A stretch of DNA of 64,000 bases from BOKV01 sp041397525 (GCA_041397525.1 JAWKWL010000004.1:384949-448948), one strand, 5' to 3'; positions 1 through 9,665 are shown, numbered from the stretch's first letter. Notes: generated by a model not told the origin, from the sequence alone. A program made the numbers and translations.

Positions 1-1
1 T

Positions 2-1795
2 GTCGAATCCAAACCAACCAAGCGCAATCCCTGGGCGCCTTTCACCACCTCGACCTTGCAGCAGGATGCGAGCCGCCGGCTTGGTTTTTCCGCCAGCCGG
101 ACCATGCAGGTAGCCCAGCGCCTCTATGAGGGGATTGACCTGGGTGGCGAGACTGTGGGCCTCATCACCTATATGCGAACCGACGGCGTGCAGATTGCAC
201 CAGAAGCAATCGAGCCGATCCGGGCCGAAATCGCCAAGCGGCACGGGGCCAATTTTGTTCCGGAAAAGCCGCGCTTCTATTCGACCAAGGCCAAGAATGC
301 ACAGGAAGCGCATGAGGCAATCCGCCCGACCGATATTTCGCGCGGACCGAAGGAAGTCAGCAAGTTTCTCGATGACGACCAGCGCAAGCTTTATGAACTG
401 ATCTGGAAGCGGACGCTTGCCAGCCAGATGGAGTCTGCCGAGATCGAGCGCACCACTGTTGACATTCTTGCCAGCCACAATGGCGAGACAGCGCGACTGC
501 GCGCCAATGGCTCGGTGATCCGTTTCGAGGGCTTTCTTGCAGCATATGAAATCGTCAAGACCGGCGAAGATGATGAGGAGGACGAGAAACGCCTGCCTCC
601 ACTTTCCAGGGACGAGGCGGTCAAGCGCGAGAAGATCGAGGCGAAGCAGCATTTCACCGAACCTCCGGCGCGCTACAGCGAAGCTTCGCTCATTCGTAAA
701 ATGGAAGAACTCGGCATTGGCCGCCCGTCAACTTATGCCTCGACGCTTGGAACCCTGCAGGACCGTCAATATGTGCGTCAGGAAAAGCGCAGGCTTTTCC
801 CTGAATCGAAAGGGCGGCTTGTCACGAGTTTCCTGGAAGGCTTCTTCAACCGCTATGTAGAATATGATTTCACTGCCGATCTCGAAGAGAAGCTCGACCG
901 CATTTCTGCCGGCGAAATGGACTGGAAGGACGTGCTTCGCGACTTCTGGAAACAGTTTTCGGCAAGCGTGGATGAGATCAAGGATTTGCGGGTCAGCCAG
1001 GTGCTGGACATTCTCAATGAGGATCTGGCGCATGTCGCCTTCCCCGACCGTGAGGATGGCACAAGCCCGCGCTCCTGCCCCAGTTGCGGCAACGGCACGC
1101 TGAGCCTCAAGGTTGGCAAATTCGGCGCATTCGTCGGTTGTTCGAACTATCCCGAATGCAATTTCACCCGGCAGTTGGGCGCAAGCGACAATGGCGAGGC
1201 GGAAGCGGCCAATGATGGTCCGCGGGTGCTTGGCAATGATCCCGAAAGCGGCGAGGAAATCACTGCGCGTTCGGGCCGCTTCGGACCTTATGTGCAGGCG
1301 GGAGACAGCAAGGAAGCACGCCGCTCGTCGATCCCGAAGGGCTGGAACGCGGCGGAAATCGATCTCGAAGCAGCTTTGCGCCTGCTTTCGCTGCCACGCG
1401 AAGTCGGCCCGCACCCTGAAACCGGCAAAATGATTACAGCCGGACTTGGGCGCTATGGTCCTTTTGTCCTGCACGACGGGAGCTATGCCAATCTTGAAAG
1501 TGCGGATGAGGTATTCAGCGTCGGCATCAACCGGGCCGTCTCTGCGCTCGCAGAGAAGGCCAGCAAGGGCGGCGGGCGGCGCGGCGGCACAACTGCTGCG
1601 CTAAAGACGCTGGGCGACCATCCCTCGCTTGGCGGGGCGATCACGGTGCGTGACGGCCGCTATGGGCCATATGTCAACAATGGCAAGATCAATGCGACGC
1701 TGCCCAAGGGTACTGATCCGCAATCCGTGACGCTGGAACAGGCGATTGCGCTGATTGATGCAAAGGCCGCGTCTGGCGGCAAGAAAAAGCGCTGA
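2..1795 (+). CDS. topA: DNA topoisomerase I, 3' part (5' end outside window)
   Basis: Type IA topoisomerase that relaxes negatively supercoiled DNA. The frame is open from base 2, so the N-terminal TOPRIM part lies outside the window; 597 residues are visible. The catalytic tyrosine sits in LITYMRTDG (Tyr codon at about 170-172). A C4 zinc finger with CPSC and a later C-x5-C pair lies at about 1074-1160. It is followed by several GRFGPYV / GRYGPFV / GRYGPYV repeats and a Lys-rich end, the usual alphaproteobacterial TopA tail. The stop is immediately followed by the rnr start codon, so the two genes are translationally coupled. Identification is secure. Confidence 0.97.
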   Translation, partial: VESKPTKRNPWAPFTTSTLQQDASRRLGFSASRTMQVAQRLYEGIDLGGETVGLITYMRTDGVQIAPEAIEPIRAEIAKRHGANFVPEKPRFYSTKAKNAQEAHEAIRPTDISRGPKEVSKFLDDDQRKLYELIWKRTLASQMESAEIERTTVDILASHNGETARLRANGSVIRFEGFLAAYEIVKTGEDDEEDEKRLPPLSRDEAVKREKIEAKQHFTEPPARYSEASLIRKMEELGIGRPSTYASTLGTLQDRQYVRQEKRRLFPESKGRLVTSFLEGFFNRYVEYDFTADLEEKLDRISAGEMDWKDVLRDFWKQFSASVDEIKDLRVSQVLDILNEDLAHVAFPDREDGTSPRSCPSCGNGTLSLKVGKFGAFVGCSNYPECNFTRQLGASDNGEAEAANDGPRVLGNDPESGEEITARSGRFGPYVQAGDSKEARRSSIPKGWNAAEIDLEAALRLLSLPREVGPHPETGKMITAGLGRYGPFVLHDGSYANLESADEVFSVGINRAVSALAEKASKGGGRRGGTTAALKTLGDHPSLGGAITVRDGRYGPYVNNGKINATLPKGTDPQSVTLEQAIALIDAKAASGGKKKR

Positions 1796-4153
1796 ATGGT
1801 CAGGAGCCGCAAACCACCGGGCAACCGCAAGGACCGGGCAAGCGGCCACAGGCCTGGCTCTGGCGGGGAGACATATTTCCCGACACGCGAGGAGGTTCTC
1901 GCCTTCATTTCCGACAATCCGGGCGAGACCGGAAAACGTGAAATCGCGCGCGCCTTCAACATCAGGGGTTCCGCCAAGATCGACCTCAAGGCAATGCTGA
2001 AAGAGCTGGCAGAGGAAGGCATGATCGAAAAGAGCGGGAAGCGCATCATCCGCCATGGTGACCTTCCCCGCGTCAGCGTTCTCGACATCGTGGCGCGCGA
2101 TTCCGGAGGTGGCCTGCTGGCGCGCCCCTCCGCATGGGATGAGGAAACCGGGGGCAAGCCGCCAGTTGTCAGCATCCGCCCACCCAGGGGCAAGAGCGCT
2201 GTCGTTGCGGGCCTGGGCGACCGGGTTCTTGCGCGCATCGAGCGCGACGACACCGATGGACACCACACTGCGCGCGTCATCAAGATCATTGACAAGCGCA
2301 AGGATGCCGTGCTCGGCGTCGTGCGCATCGACGGCGATCATGTCCGGCTTGTTCCGGTGCAAAAGCGCCAGGAAGAGATCGACCTCGAACCGGACATGCT
2401 GGCGGGCGCAAAGGACCAGGACCTGGTCGAAGTGCAGGTCTCGAAGATCGGACGCCATGGCCTGAAGCGCGGCAAGGTGATCCGAATCATCGGCTCGCTG
2501 GCATCGGAAAAGGCGGCCTCGATGATTGCCATTCACGCCAATGGCATTCCGCATGTCTTTCCCGATGCAGTGATGAATGAAGCGGGGCGCACAGAGCCTA
2601 TCCGTCCAGGCGGCAAGGGCGTGAAGCACGAAGACTGGCGCGACCTGGCGCTTGTCACCATAGACCCGGCTGACGCCAAGGATCATGATGACGCAGTACA
2701 TGCGCAGCCCGACCCCGACAATCCGGGCGGGTTTGTCGCAACTGTCGCGATTGCGGATGTGAGCTGGTACGTACGGCATGGTTCCGCGATGGATCGCGAA
2801 GCGCTGATGCGCGGCAATTCGGTCTATTTCCCGGACCGCGTCGTGCCGATGTTGCCGGAGCGGATCTCCAATGACCTGTGCTCGCTGCGCGAGGGAGAGG
2901 ACCGCCCTGCCCTCGCCGTGAAAATGTGGTTCACCGCAGATGGCCGGAAGAGCCGGCACAGTTTTCACCGCATCATCATGCGCAGCCATGCCAAGCTTGC
3001 CTACCCCCAGGCGCAGGCGGCGATTGATGGCAGTGCTGATGAAAAGACAGCTCCGCTCCTCGACACAATACTGAAACCGCTATGGGACGCCTATCATTGC
3101 CTCAAGCGCGGTCGTGATGCGCGCGAACCGCTCGATCTCGACCTGCCAGAGCGCAAGATCATCCTCAATGCCGATGGCACTGTCGACCGCGTGATCGTGC
3201 CTGACAGGCTGGATGCGCACAAGCTGATCGAAGAATTCATGATTCAGGCCAATGTCGCGGCTGCCGAGACGCTGGAGCAGAAACACCAGCCGCTGATTTA
3301 CCGCGTGCATGACCAACCTTCGCTCGACAAGCTGGAATCGCTCAGGGAATTCCTGAAGTCGCTCAACCTGTCGCTGTCGAAGGGTGGCAATCTGCGGCCT
3401 TCGATGTTCAACGGGATATTGGCGAGCGTTTCCGGCAGCGACCGTGAGGAACTGGTCAACCAGGTGGTGCTGCGCTCGCAATCGCAGGCGGTCTATTCTC
3501 CCGACAATCTTGGCCATTTCGGTTTGAACCTCATGCGCTATGCGCATTTCACCTCTCCGATCCGGCGCTATGCCGATCTCGTCGTGCATCGTGCGCTGGT
3601 GGCAGCATTGGGCCTCGGCGAAGGCGGGCTGGACCGCGAACAGGAAGGCATGCTTGAGGAAATTGCCGCCGACATATCGATGACCGAGCGGCGCGCCATG
3701 CAGGCCGAGCGTGAAACCATTGACCGGCTGATAGCCATGCATTTGTCAGAGCGGATAGGCGAAAGGTTTACCGGACGGATCAACGGGGTGTCGAGGGCGG
3801 GTCTCTTTGTCACGCTGGCGGGCACTGGTGCAGACGGCTTTATTCCCATATCGATGATCTCGGATGAGTATCAGGTTTTCGATGAGGCAAATTATGCCCT
3901 TGTTGGAGACGAGAGCGGCCTTACCTACCAAATGGGCCAGACCGTCGAAGTCCGCCTTGTTGAAGCTGCCCCGGTGGCAGGCGCATTGCGGTTCGAGATG
4001 CTTTCACCTGGTACGCCTTCGAAAGGGCTGCAGCGCTCGGTTCGAAGCAACAAGACGACAACCAGGACACCGCGCCGACGCGGTATGCGCGGTGGTCCGG
4101 CAAAGCGCTTCGGCCCGCAAGGCCGCGGATCAGGAAAAGGAAGACGAAAATGA
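1796..4153 (+). CDS. rnr: Ribonuclease R (RNB/VacB family exoribonuclease)
   Basis: 3'-5' processive exoribonuclease that degrades structured RNA, including rRNA and mRNA. The protein has 785 residues, normal for the family. An N-terminal winged-helix/cold-shock part precedes the RNB catalytic domain (about residues 260-590), whose metal-binding cluster DPADAKDHDD lies near residues 291-300. An S1 RNA-binding domain follows (about 640-730), with FTGRINGVSRAGLFV visible. The C-terminus is a basic Arg/Lys/Gly tail. The ATG directly abuts the topA stop. The last four bases overlap the next gene (ATGA), so topA, rnr and DUF983 form one operon. Confidence 0.96.
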   Translation: MVRSRKPPGNRKDRASGHRPGSGGETYFPTREEVLAFISDNPGETGKREIARAFNIRGSAKIDLKAMLKELAEEGMIEKSGKRIIRHGDLPRVSVLDIVARDSGGGLLARPSAWDEETGGKPPVVSIRPPRGKSAVVAGLGDRVLARIERDDTDGHHTARVIKIIDKRKDAVLGVVRIDGDHVRLVPVQKRQEEIDLEPDMLAGAKDQDLVEVQVSKIGRHGLKRGKVIRIIGSLASEKAASMIAIHANGIPHVFPDAVMNEAGRTEPIRPGGKGVKHEDWRDLALVTIDPADAKDHDDAVHAQPDPDNPGGFVATVAIADVSWYVRHGSAMDREALMRGNSVYFPDRVVPMLPERISNDLCSLREGEDRPALAVKMWFTADGRKSRHSFHRIIMRSHAKLAYPQAQAAIDGSADEKTAPLLDTILKPLWDAYHCLKRGRDAREPLDLDLPERKIILNADGTVDRVIVPDRLDAHKLIEEFMIQANVAAAETLEQKHQPLIYRVHDQPSLDKLESLREFLKSLNLSLSKGGNLRPSMFNGILASVSGSDREELVNQVVLRSQSQAVYSPDNLGHFGLNLMRYAHFTSPIRRYADLVVHRALVAALGLGEGGLDREQEGMLEEIAADISMTERRAMQAERETIDRLIAMHLSERIGERFTGRINGVSRAGLFVTLAGTGADGFIPISMISDEYQVFDEANYALVGDESGLTYQMGQTVEVRLVEAAPVAGALRFEMLSPGTPSKGLQRSVRSNKTTTRTPRRRGMRGGPAKRFGPQGRGSGKGRRK

Positions 4154-4566
4154 GCGGAATAACCAAGGTCAGGGACTGGGGCAGCGAGGCCGAAACCCCG
4201 AAGCGTGCAGTTGTTCCGGCAATGCTTCGGGGCGCGTCAGGAAAATGTCCGCATTGCGGCAAAGGTCCGATTTTCCAGGGATATCTCGGCACGAAACAGA
4301 CCTGCGAAGCATGCGGCGAGGAATTGTTCCACCATCGCGCTGATGACCTGCCGGCCTATCTCAACATCTTTATTACCGGTCATGTCGTGGTTGGTTTGAT
4401 GCTGATGATCATGACCATTGGCGACCTGCCAATGTGGCCGATGACCTTTGCCACGGCTTTTGTTGCGCTGGCCTTTGCAGGGCTGATCATGCGACCGCTG
4501 AAAGGAGCCACGATTGGCGCACAATGGGCGCTGGGCATGCACGGATTTGGCGGGCATGACGACTGA
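4150..4566 (+). CDS. DUF983 family membrane protein
   Basis: A 138-residue protein of the DUF983 family, function unknown. Two CxxC pairs (CPHC, then CEAC about 19 residues later) form a likely zinc ribbon near residues 33-60. Two hydrophobic segments follow, around residues 75-93 and 97-115. It probably sits in the inner membrane with the zinc ribbon in the cytoplasm. The start ATGA overlaps the rnr stop, and its own 3' end overlaps the NUDIX gene by 11 bases. The same neighbourhood is common in rhizobia, but this does not reveal a function. Confidence 0.9.
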   Translation: MSGITKVRDWGSEAETPKRAVVPAMLRGASGKCPHCGKGPIFQGYLGTKQTCEACGEELFHHRADDLPAYLNIFITGHVVVGLMLMIMTIGDLPMWPMTFATAFVALAFAGLIMRPLKGATIGAQWALGMHGFGGHDD

Positions 4567-5386
4567 AAACGACCGTACCGGCGAAAAATCCGCCGAATTG
4601 GCAGCACCACCGGGTACCGTCGGACATGAAGTTGCGCGCATAGAACAGCTGATCAATTCACCGCAAATGCGCGACATGCGGCGAAAAACGGCGCGGCACG
4701 GTCAAATCCGGCCCCGGAACGCAGCGACGCTGGTCATTGTCGACGGCAGGGCCGGAAATCACCGCATACTCATGGGCAAGCGCAACAAGAACCTCAAATT
4801 CATGCCGGGTGCACTGGTTTTCCCGGGCGGGGCTGTTGATCGCAGCGACGGCAGTGTGCCATCGGCGGATGCCATGAGCGTCGTCACCGAAGACCGGATC
4901 TTGGCAAACCTGCGCGGCAAACCGACACGACGCGCGGCAAGAGCGCTTGGCATGGCAGCAGTGCGCGAACTTGCAGAGGAGTCAGGCTTGATCATCGGCA
5001 AGCAAGCCGGATTCGGGATGCAGGATCATGCAGGCTGGGAAGATTTCGCCAATGCAGGGCTTGCGCCTTCAATCAGCGGATTGTCGCTGTTGGCGCGCGC
5101 CATCACCCCTCCCGGTCCGCCACGGCGGTTCGATACCTGGTTCTTCACCACCAGTTCCGACCAGATCGGATACGAACCCGATGGCGGCTTTGATCCCAGT
5201 GGTGAACTTGAGGACCTGCAATGGATCCGGCCGGAAGACGCAATCGCAGGAGATACGCGGGAAATCACCCGGGTTATGCTGGTGGAACTGATCAACCGTC
5301 TTAAGAACGACCCGAGCCTTGATCCTTCCTGGCCGGCGCCTTTTTATTTTTCGCGTCAAAACCGCTTTCAAAAATCCATCATATAA
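4556..5386 (+). CDS. NUDIX hydrolase
   Basis: Predicted hydrolase of nucleoside diphosphate-linked substrates; the substrate is not evident. The NUDIX box core is clear as AVRELAEESGLIIG (RELxEExGL), and the GxVFPGGAVD segment lies about 50 residues upstream, a long insertion typical of the NUDT8/NUDT19-like subgroup. The glutamate normally preceding the core by eight residues is not obvious, so the box is slightly non-canonical. I chose the ATG at 4556, inside the end of the DUF983 gene; an upstream TTG at 4514 would lengthen the protein without clear support. Length 276 residues. Confidence 0.85.
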   Translation: MTTENDRTGEKSAELAAPPGTVGHEVARIEQLINSPQMRDMRRKTARHGQIRPRNAATLVIVDGRAGNHRILMGKRNKNLKFMPGALVFPGGAVDRSDGSVPSADAMSVVTEDRILANLRGKPTRRAARALGMAAVRELAEESGLIIGKQAGFGMQDHAGWEDFANAGLAPSISGLSLLARAITPPGPPRRFDTWFFTTSSDQIGYEPDGGFDPSGELEDLQWIRPEDAIAGDTREITRVMLVELINRLKNDPSLDPSWPAPFYFSRQNRFQKSII

Positions 5387-5439
5387 ATCATGAAAGGACT
5401 TTCGAAGATGACGGGGTCCACGGTTCTTCAGGGACATTC

Positions 5440-6648
5440 ATGAATACGGCTGAAAATGCATTCGGAACGCCAGTAACCGGACCGGTAAAGGGTCCGGACA
5501 ATATAGACGTCGCGGCAGTAATTGCGGCTATCGCCACGATCTCGGCAGTGGGTGTTGCTATAGGACTGTCTTTTCCATTGCTGTCGATCCTGATGGAGCA
5601 GCGCGGCTACTCCTCGACTTTGATCGGCACCAATACCGCGATGGCAGGAATTGCAGCGATGGCGGCAGTTCCCTTCGTCAATCCCGTAGCGCGGCGGATC
5701 GGACTAGTGAATACGCTGGTGCTGTCTGCGATCATTGCTGCACTCAGCCTGGCCGGGTTCTTTTTCTTTCCCGACATCAGGGCATGGTTTGCATTGCGCA
5801 TCACGTTTCACGGCGCCATCACCGCCTCCTTCGTCTTGAGTGAATACTGGATCAATTCCAGCGTCCCGGCACACAAGCGCGGTTTCATTCTCGGCATTTA
5901 TGCCACCGTACTGAGTATCGGCTTCGCCGCTGGGCCTGCATTGCTGGCTGCGATGGGGAGCAAGGGCTTCCTTCCGTTTGCCGTGGGAATTGCGATCATC
6001 CTACTGTCGCTACTGCCTGCCCTTATGGCACGCGGACGCGAACCACAGTCGCAAGGCCATCCGCAATCCCGCTCGGTCTTGCGATATGTCTTGCTGGTTC
6101 CGCTGGCGACTGCGGCGGCATTTGTATTCGGATCAGTGGAACAAGCGGGACTGGCGCTGTTTCCGGTCTATGGCGCGCGCACCGGCTATGATGAGACACA
6201 AGTTTCGCTGCTGCTGATGGTTCTGGCGTTCGGTAATGTTGCCCTGCAAATCCCGCTTGGCCTTTGGTCGGACCGGATGCATGACAAGCGCTGGTTGCTT
6301 TTCGGCTGCGCTGCCGTCGGAGCCATCGGCGTCGGTGCCCTGCCCTGGGTCGTGCATTTTCCCACCTTGCTGACTGTCGGCATTTTCATTTGGGGCGGGG
6401 TAACTGCCGGAATGTATACCGTTGGGCTGGCGCATCTTGGTGGCAGGCTTTCCGGCCCCGATCTTGCCCAGGCCAATGCCGCCTTCATCCTGTGTTATGC
6501 CATTGGCATGGTGGTCGGTCCCTATGCAGCCGGCCAGGTGATGGACATTTACAATCCACACGGATTTGCCTGGGCGCTATGCGCCATGTTTGTGTTCTTC
6601 CTGATCGTGGTGATTATCAGATCTATTCTGGGCCCGAAGCGGCGATAA
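5440..6648 (+). CDS. Major facilitator superfamily transporter
   Basis: Twelve-helix inner-membrane secondary transporter of 402 residues. The sequence alternates hydrophobic helices with short charged loops; the typical intracellular loop GLWSDRMHDKRW between helices 8 and 9 resembles the MFS motif GxLaDrxGrk. The substrate cannot be deduced; the family resembles YcaD/UMF-type drug or metabolite exporters. The gene begins with ATG 53 bases after the NUDIX stop, on the same strand, and could belong to the same transcript. Confidence 0.87.
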   Translation: MNTAENAFGTPVTGPVKGPDNIDVAAVIAAIATISAVGVAIGLSFPLLSILMEQRGYSSTLIGTNTAMAGIAAMAAVPFVNPVARRIGLVNTLVLSAIIAALSLAGFFFFPDIRAWFALRITFHGAITASFVLSEYWINSSVPAHKRGFILGIYATVLSIGFAAGPALLAAMGSKGFLPFAVGIAIILLSLLPALMARGREPQSQGHPQSRSVLRYVLLVPLATAAAFVFGSVEQAGLALFPVYGARTGYDETQVSLLLMVLAFGNVALQIPLGLWSDRMHDKRWLLFGCAAVGAIGVGALPWVVHFPTLLTVGIFIWGGVTAGMYTVGLAHLGGRLSGPDLAQANAAFILCYAIGMVVGPYAAGQVMDIYNPHGFAWALCAMFVFFLIVVIIRSILGPKRR

Positions 6649-6660
6649 TCGGCACCTGCC

Positions 6661-6689
6661 CTTGACTTTTGCGCGGCCATGAGTAGGTT
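6661..6689 (+). promoter_or_regulatory. Candidate sigma70-type promoter of rpmG
   Basis: CTTGAC at 6661-6666, a 17-base spacer and TAGGTT at 6684-6689 match the alphaproteobacterial housekeeping promoter style. It would give a leader of about 150 bases before rpmG. Inferred from sequence only. Confidence 0.45.
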
Positions 6690-6843
6690 CCGCCGCAAGT
6701 CCGGGTCGCAGGAATGCGGCCCGCTTTGCTTGGCAGGACCTGTTTCATTCGAAGCAAGAACTCGACCGGCAACAAATTCCGACAATCCGATCCGGGCCAG
6801 TCAGTAGCGACGATCCGGACCCTCCAAGACCAGGATGGACGCC

Positions 6844-7011
6844 ATGGCCAAGGCCACGACAATCAAGATCAAGCTTGAAAGCACCGCAGATACCGGATTC
6901 TTCTACACAGCCAAGAAGAACAGCCGCACGATGACCGAAAAGATGGTCAAGCGCAAATATGATCCGGTTGCCAAGAAGCATGTCGACTTCAAGGAAACCA
7001 AGATCAAGTGA
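6844..7011 (+). CDS. rpmG: 50S ribosomal protein L33 (cysteine-free form)
   Basis: Small ribosomal protein of the large subunit, 55 residues, too short for many ORF screens. It starts MAKATTIKIKLESTADTG and ends DFKETKIK, the standard alphaproteobacterial L33. The zinc-binding cysteines of the alternative paralogue are absent. A good ribosome-binding site (AGGATGGA) lies just upstream, and a strong terminator follows 30 bases after the stop, so it can be a monocistronic unit. Confidence 0.95.
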   Translation: MAKATTIKIKLESTADTGFFYTAKKNSRTMTEKMVKRKYDPVAKKHVDFKETKIK

Positions 7012-7040
7012 TTCTGGCAACAGGGTGCCGAGACCAAAAA

Positions 7041-7064
7041 AACCGCCTTTCGGGGCGGTTTTTT
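7041..7064 (+). terminator. Rho-independent terminator after rpmG
   Basis: AACCGCC (7041-7047) pairs with GGCGGTT (7054-7060), followed by a T run to 7064. An A run on the other side would let it work in both directions. Confidence 0.85.
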
Positions 7065-7468
7065 ATTGTCCTGGTTTGCCGGAATTCATCCATGTCAGAA
7101 GACGGCAACAATAGGGGTCGGTCGGTCGAAGGCCATGGTACGAGGAGGCCAAAAATGCCAACAACCGACCGACGCACCCCACGGACCCAGGAGATGCGGC
7201 GGACCTGAGCACTCCGTAGGGTATGCAAATTTCAAGAATTGCGACAAAGGACATCCACCGCTGCCCCCGCTTGTCCAAATCCCTACGCCAAATCTGGACC
7301 AGAATTCGGTGCAAATCAACCATTTGGTAACCAATGAGCGTGCAGATCTCGCCCTATGGTTATCCGGTTGGGTTAATGCAAGCACGCAACCATCCCATCC
7401 GCGAAGGATGGGTTTTCAATATTTCACGGAAATGACAGGTGATTGCCGGAAAGACTTCCGGCTATTGC
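7065..7468. other. Intergenic region between rpmG and pleD with possible structured RNA
   Basis: About 400 bases without a credible protein gene; the open frames across it are unlike any family I know. Two structures stand out. A long imperfect stem at 7114-7126 / 7164-7180 has an inner GGCC pair (7131-7134 / 7147-7150). A hairpin CCCATCC/GGATGGG at 7394-7412 is followed by TTTT on the plus strand. Together they could mark a small RNA transcribed to the right, but no convincing promoter was found. Confidence 0.3.
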
Positions 7469-8845
7469 TCAGGCGGCCTCGACAAAGACCTGGTTACGAC
7501 CGCCGCGCTTGGCATTGTACAGCGCCACGTCTGCGCGTTTCAGCATCCGCTCGGGCGAGTCACCGGCTACCTCAATGGTCGACAGCCCGATGCTGACGGT
7601 GATGGGCAGTTGCTCCCTGCCTTCCTGAACGATGAACGGGTGTTCGCAGACTTCCTGGCGAATGCGCTCTGCCACAACCTTTGCCAGCGCCAGATCGGTG
7701 TCAGGCATGACCACGACAAATTCCTCACCGCCAAAACGGCAGGCAAGGTCGATGCCGCGGACATTCTTGCGAATACGGGTCGCAAACTCGCGGATCACTT
7801 CATCACCGACGTCGTGCCCGTATGTGTCGTTCACGCGCTTGAAAAAGTCGATATCGCAAATGATCAGCGACAATGGCTTGTTTCGCCCGACTGCCTTGTC
7901 GAACATTCCCGTCAGGTGGCTGTCGAGATAACGCCGGTTGTGCAAGCCCGTCAGCCCGTCAGTAACGGCCATTTCGATGGTTGCCTGGACCGAGTCACGC
8001 AGTTTTTCATTGTAGCGCTTGCGTTTGACCTGGGTGCGGACACGCGCCAGCATCTCATTGCGGTCAATCGGACGGCGGATATAGTCGTTTACGCCCAGTT
8101 CAAGCGCACGAATGACGCTGCTTTCCTGTTCGCTGTCGGAAATCACCAGGATCGGCAGCATCCGTGTACGCTCCAGCGAGCGCAATTGCGAACAAAGGCG
8201 GAGCGCGTCGAAATCATACAGCGACATGGAAATGACCGCAGCGTCGAATTCCTCGTCAGCAGCCCGAAACAGTGCTTCCTGCGGATTGGTCACGACGGTA
8301 ACCGAATGTTCTGTCGCCAGGAATTTCACGATCCGCTCATAGGACGAGGAGCGGTCGTCGACAACCAGGACCTTGCCTTTGCGTGACAATGCAGAGACTT
8401 CGGAGAGATTGAACATCTGTTCAACGCCAAGGTCGCGACCATTGGTGGCGCGCAGGCGCAACTCATCGGTCAGCATCTTCAGACGAACCAGGCTCTTGAC
8501 CCGGGTAATGAGCGCCAGATCGTTGACCGGCTTCGTCAGAAAGTCGTCCGCACCGGCCTCAAGACCACGAACCCTGTCGTCTGGCTGGTCGAGTGCAGTT
8601 ACCATCACGACCGGCAGATGAGTGGTACGCGGATTCTGCTTCAGACGGCGGCATACCTCGAACCCGTCCATTTCCGGCATCATCACGTCCAGCAGGACAA
8701 GGTCGCACTGACCATTCTCGCACAATTGCAGGGCATCACGGCCATTATAGGCGGTTAGCACTTCAAAATACTCGGCCATGAGACGTGCTTCGAGCAGCTT
8801 TACATTGGCGTGGATGTCATCAACAACGAGAATGCGGGCGGTCAT
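7469..8845 (-). CDS. pleD: Response regulator PleD, REC-REC-GGDEF diguanylate cyclase
   Basis: Makes cyclic di-GMP in response to phosphorylation; in Caulobacter it controls the swarmer-to-stalked transition. It has 458 residues. The first receiver domain (about 1-120) has the phospho-acceptor Asp in LVLLDVMMPEMDG. The second, adaptor receiver domain (about 150-270) has VISMSLYDFD where the Asp site would be. The GGDEF domain (about 290-455) carries the active GGEEF with the inhibitory RxxD site (RGID) just before it. divK lies directly upstream on the same strand with a 15-base gap, which fits a shared pathway. Confidence 0.95.
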   Translation of the reverse strand: MTARILVVDDIHANVKLLEARLMAEYFEVLTAYNGRDALQLCENGQCDLVLLDVMMPEMDGFEVCRRLKQNPRTTHLPVVMVTALDQPDDRVRGLEAGADDFLTKPVNDLALITRVKSLVRLKMLTDELRLRATNGRDLGVEQMFNLSEVSALSRKGKVLVVDDRSSSYERIVKFLATEHSVTVVTNPQEALFRAADEEFDAAVISMSLYDFDALRLCSQLRSLERTRMLPILVISDSEQESSVIRALELGVNDYIRRPIDRNEMLARVRTQVKRKRYNEKLRDSVQATIEMAVTDGLTGLHNRRYLDSHLTGMFDKAVGRNKPLSLIICDIDFFKRVNDTYGHDVGDEVIREFATRIRKNVRGIDLACRFGGEEFVVVMPDTDLALAKVVAERIRQEVCEHPFIVQEGREQLPITVSIGLSTIEVAGDSPERMLKRADVALYNAKRGGRNQVFVEAA

Positions 8846-8860
8846 TTTTCTATCCTGCGC

Positions 8861-9232
8861 TTACGCATCGCCGATAAAGGAGCGGATGGTTTCGATGAAT
8901 TTCGCAACTGAAATCGGCTTTGAAATATAGGCTTCGCATCCACCCTGGCGGATTCGTTCCTCGTCACCCTTCATGGCAAAAGCGGTAACGGCAATGATTG
9001 GAATCGAGTGCAGGCGGTCGTCTTCCTTGATCCATTTGGTCACTTCCAGCCCGGAAACCTCCGGCAACTGGATGTCCATAAGGATCAGGTTCGGACGGTG
9101 TTCGCGCGCAAGATCGAGTGCCTCAAGGCCATTTCGGGTCTTGATCGTGCGGTAGCCGTTGGCTTCCAGCAAATCATTGAAAAGCTTCATGTTGAGTTCG
9201 TTATCCTCAACAATCATGACGCTTTTTGTCAT
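8861..9232 (-). CDS. divK: Cell-cycle response regulator DivK
   Basis: Single-domain receiver protein of 123 residues that relays phosphate signals in the DivJ/PleC network, ultimately affecting CtrA activity. The phospho-acceptor Asp lies in NLILMDIQLPEVSG, and the conserved Lys in YISKPISVAKF. No output domain follows. It precedes pleD in the same direction, the standard arrangement in this group. Confidence 0.95.
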   Translation of the reverse strand: MTKSVMIVEDNELNMKLFNDLLEANGYRTIKTRNGLEALDLAREHRPNLILMDIQLPEVSGLEVTKWIKEDDRLHSIPIIAVTAFAMKGDEERIRQGGCEAYISKPISVAKFIETIRSFIGDA

Positions 9233-9374
9233 CGGTCACCCCGGAGCCCGCACTTTGCGGTGCGGCTGGTAATTTTGAATATGTTTGTCCCCATATCATT
9301 TCTAGGCAAATAGTGTTGACGAAACGCAAACACAGGGGACATTCTCGGAATTTCCCGTTTCACAGGCTCAAACG

Positions 9375-9665
9375 ATGGCCATGAAGAACAAGATGGACCG
9401 CGACCAGGCGGAACTCCTGGCCATTTCCGGCCTGCAATTCATTGCGGGTGACCGGGAACAACTGGCACGGTTTCTGGCACTTTCAGGCGTGGCACCATCT
9501 GACCTGCGCGATTCGGCCAGTTCGCCGGATTTCCTTTCTGGCGTTCTCGATTTCTTTCTTGGAAACGAACCGACGCTGCTCGCATTCTCGGCTTCTGCGG
9601 GATGTGACCCGGCTGATGTAATTTTGGCCCGCAATCTGCTTTCTCGTAGCCAGCATGGTGAATGA
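9375..9665 (+). CDS. DUF3572 family protein
   Basis: A 96-residue helical protein of the DUF3572 family, function unknown. It contains the family's LAISGLQFIAGDREQLARFL and FLLGNEP-like (here FFLGNEPTLLAFS) segments. No signal peptide or membrane segment. Its last 11 bases overlap the start of dinB, implying co-translation with the translesion polymerase, but no functional link has been shown. Confidence 0.85.
   Translation: MAMKNKMDRDQAELLAISGLQFIAGDREQLARFLALSGVAPSDLRDSASSPDFLSGVLDFFLGNEPTLLAFSASAGCDPADVILARNLLSRSQHGE

Noticed and set aside
6690..6843. Possible riboswitch or leader regulation before rpmG
   Set aside because: No conserved aptamer core or terminator/antiterminator pair could be recognised in the leader.
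7439..8386. Plus-strand frame of 315 codons opposite pleD
   Set aside because: Antisense to the GGDEF and receiver domains of pleD, with no independent support.
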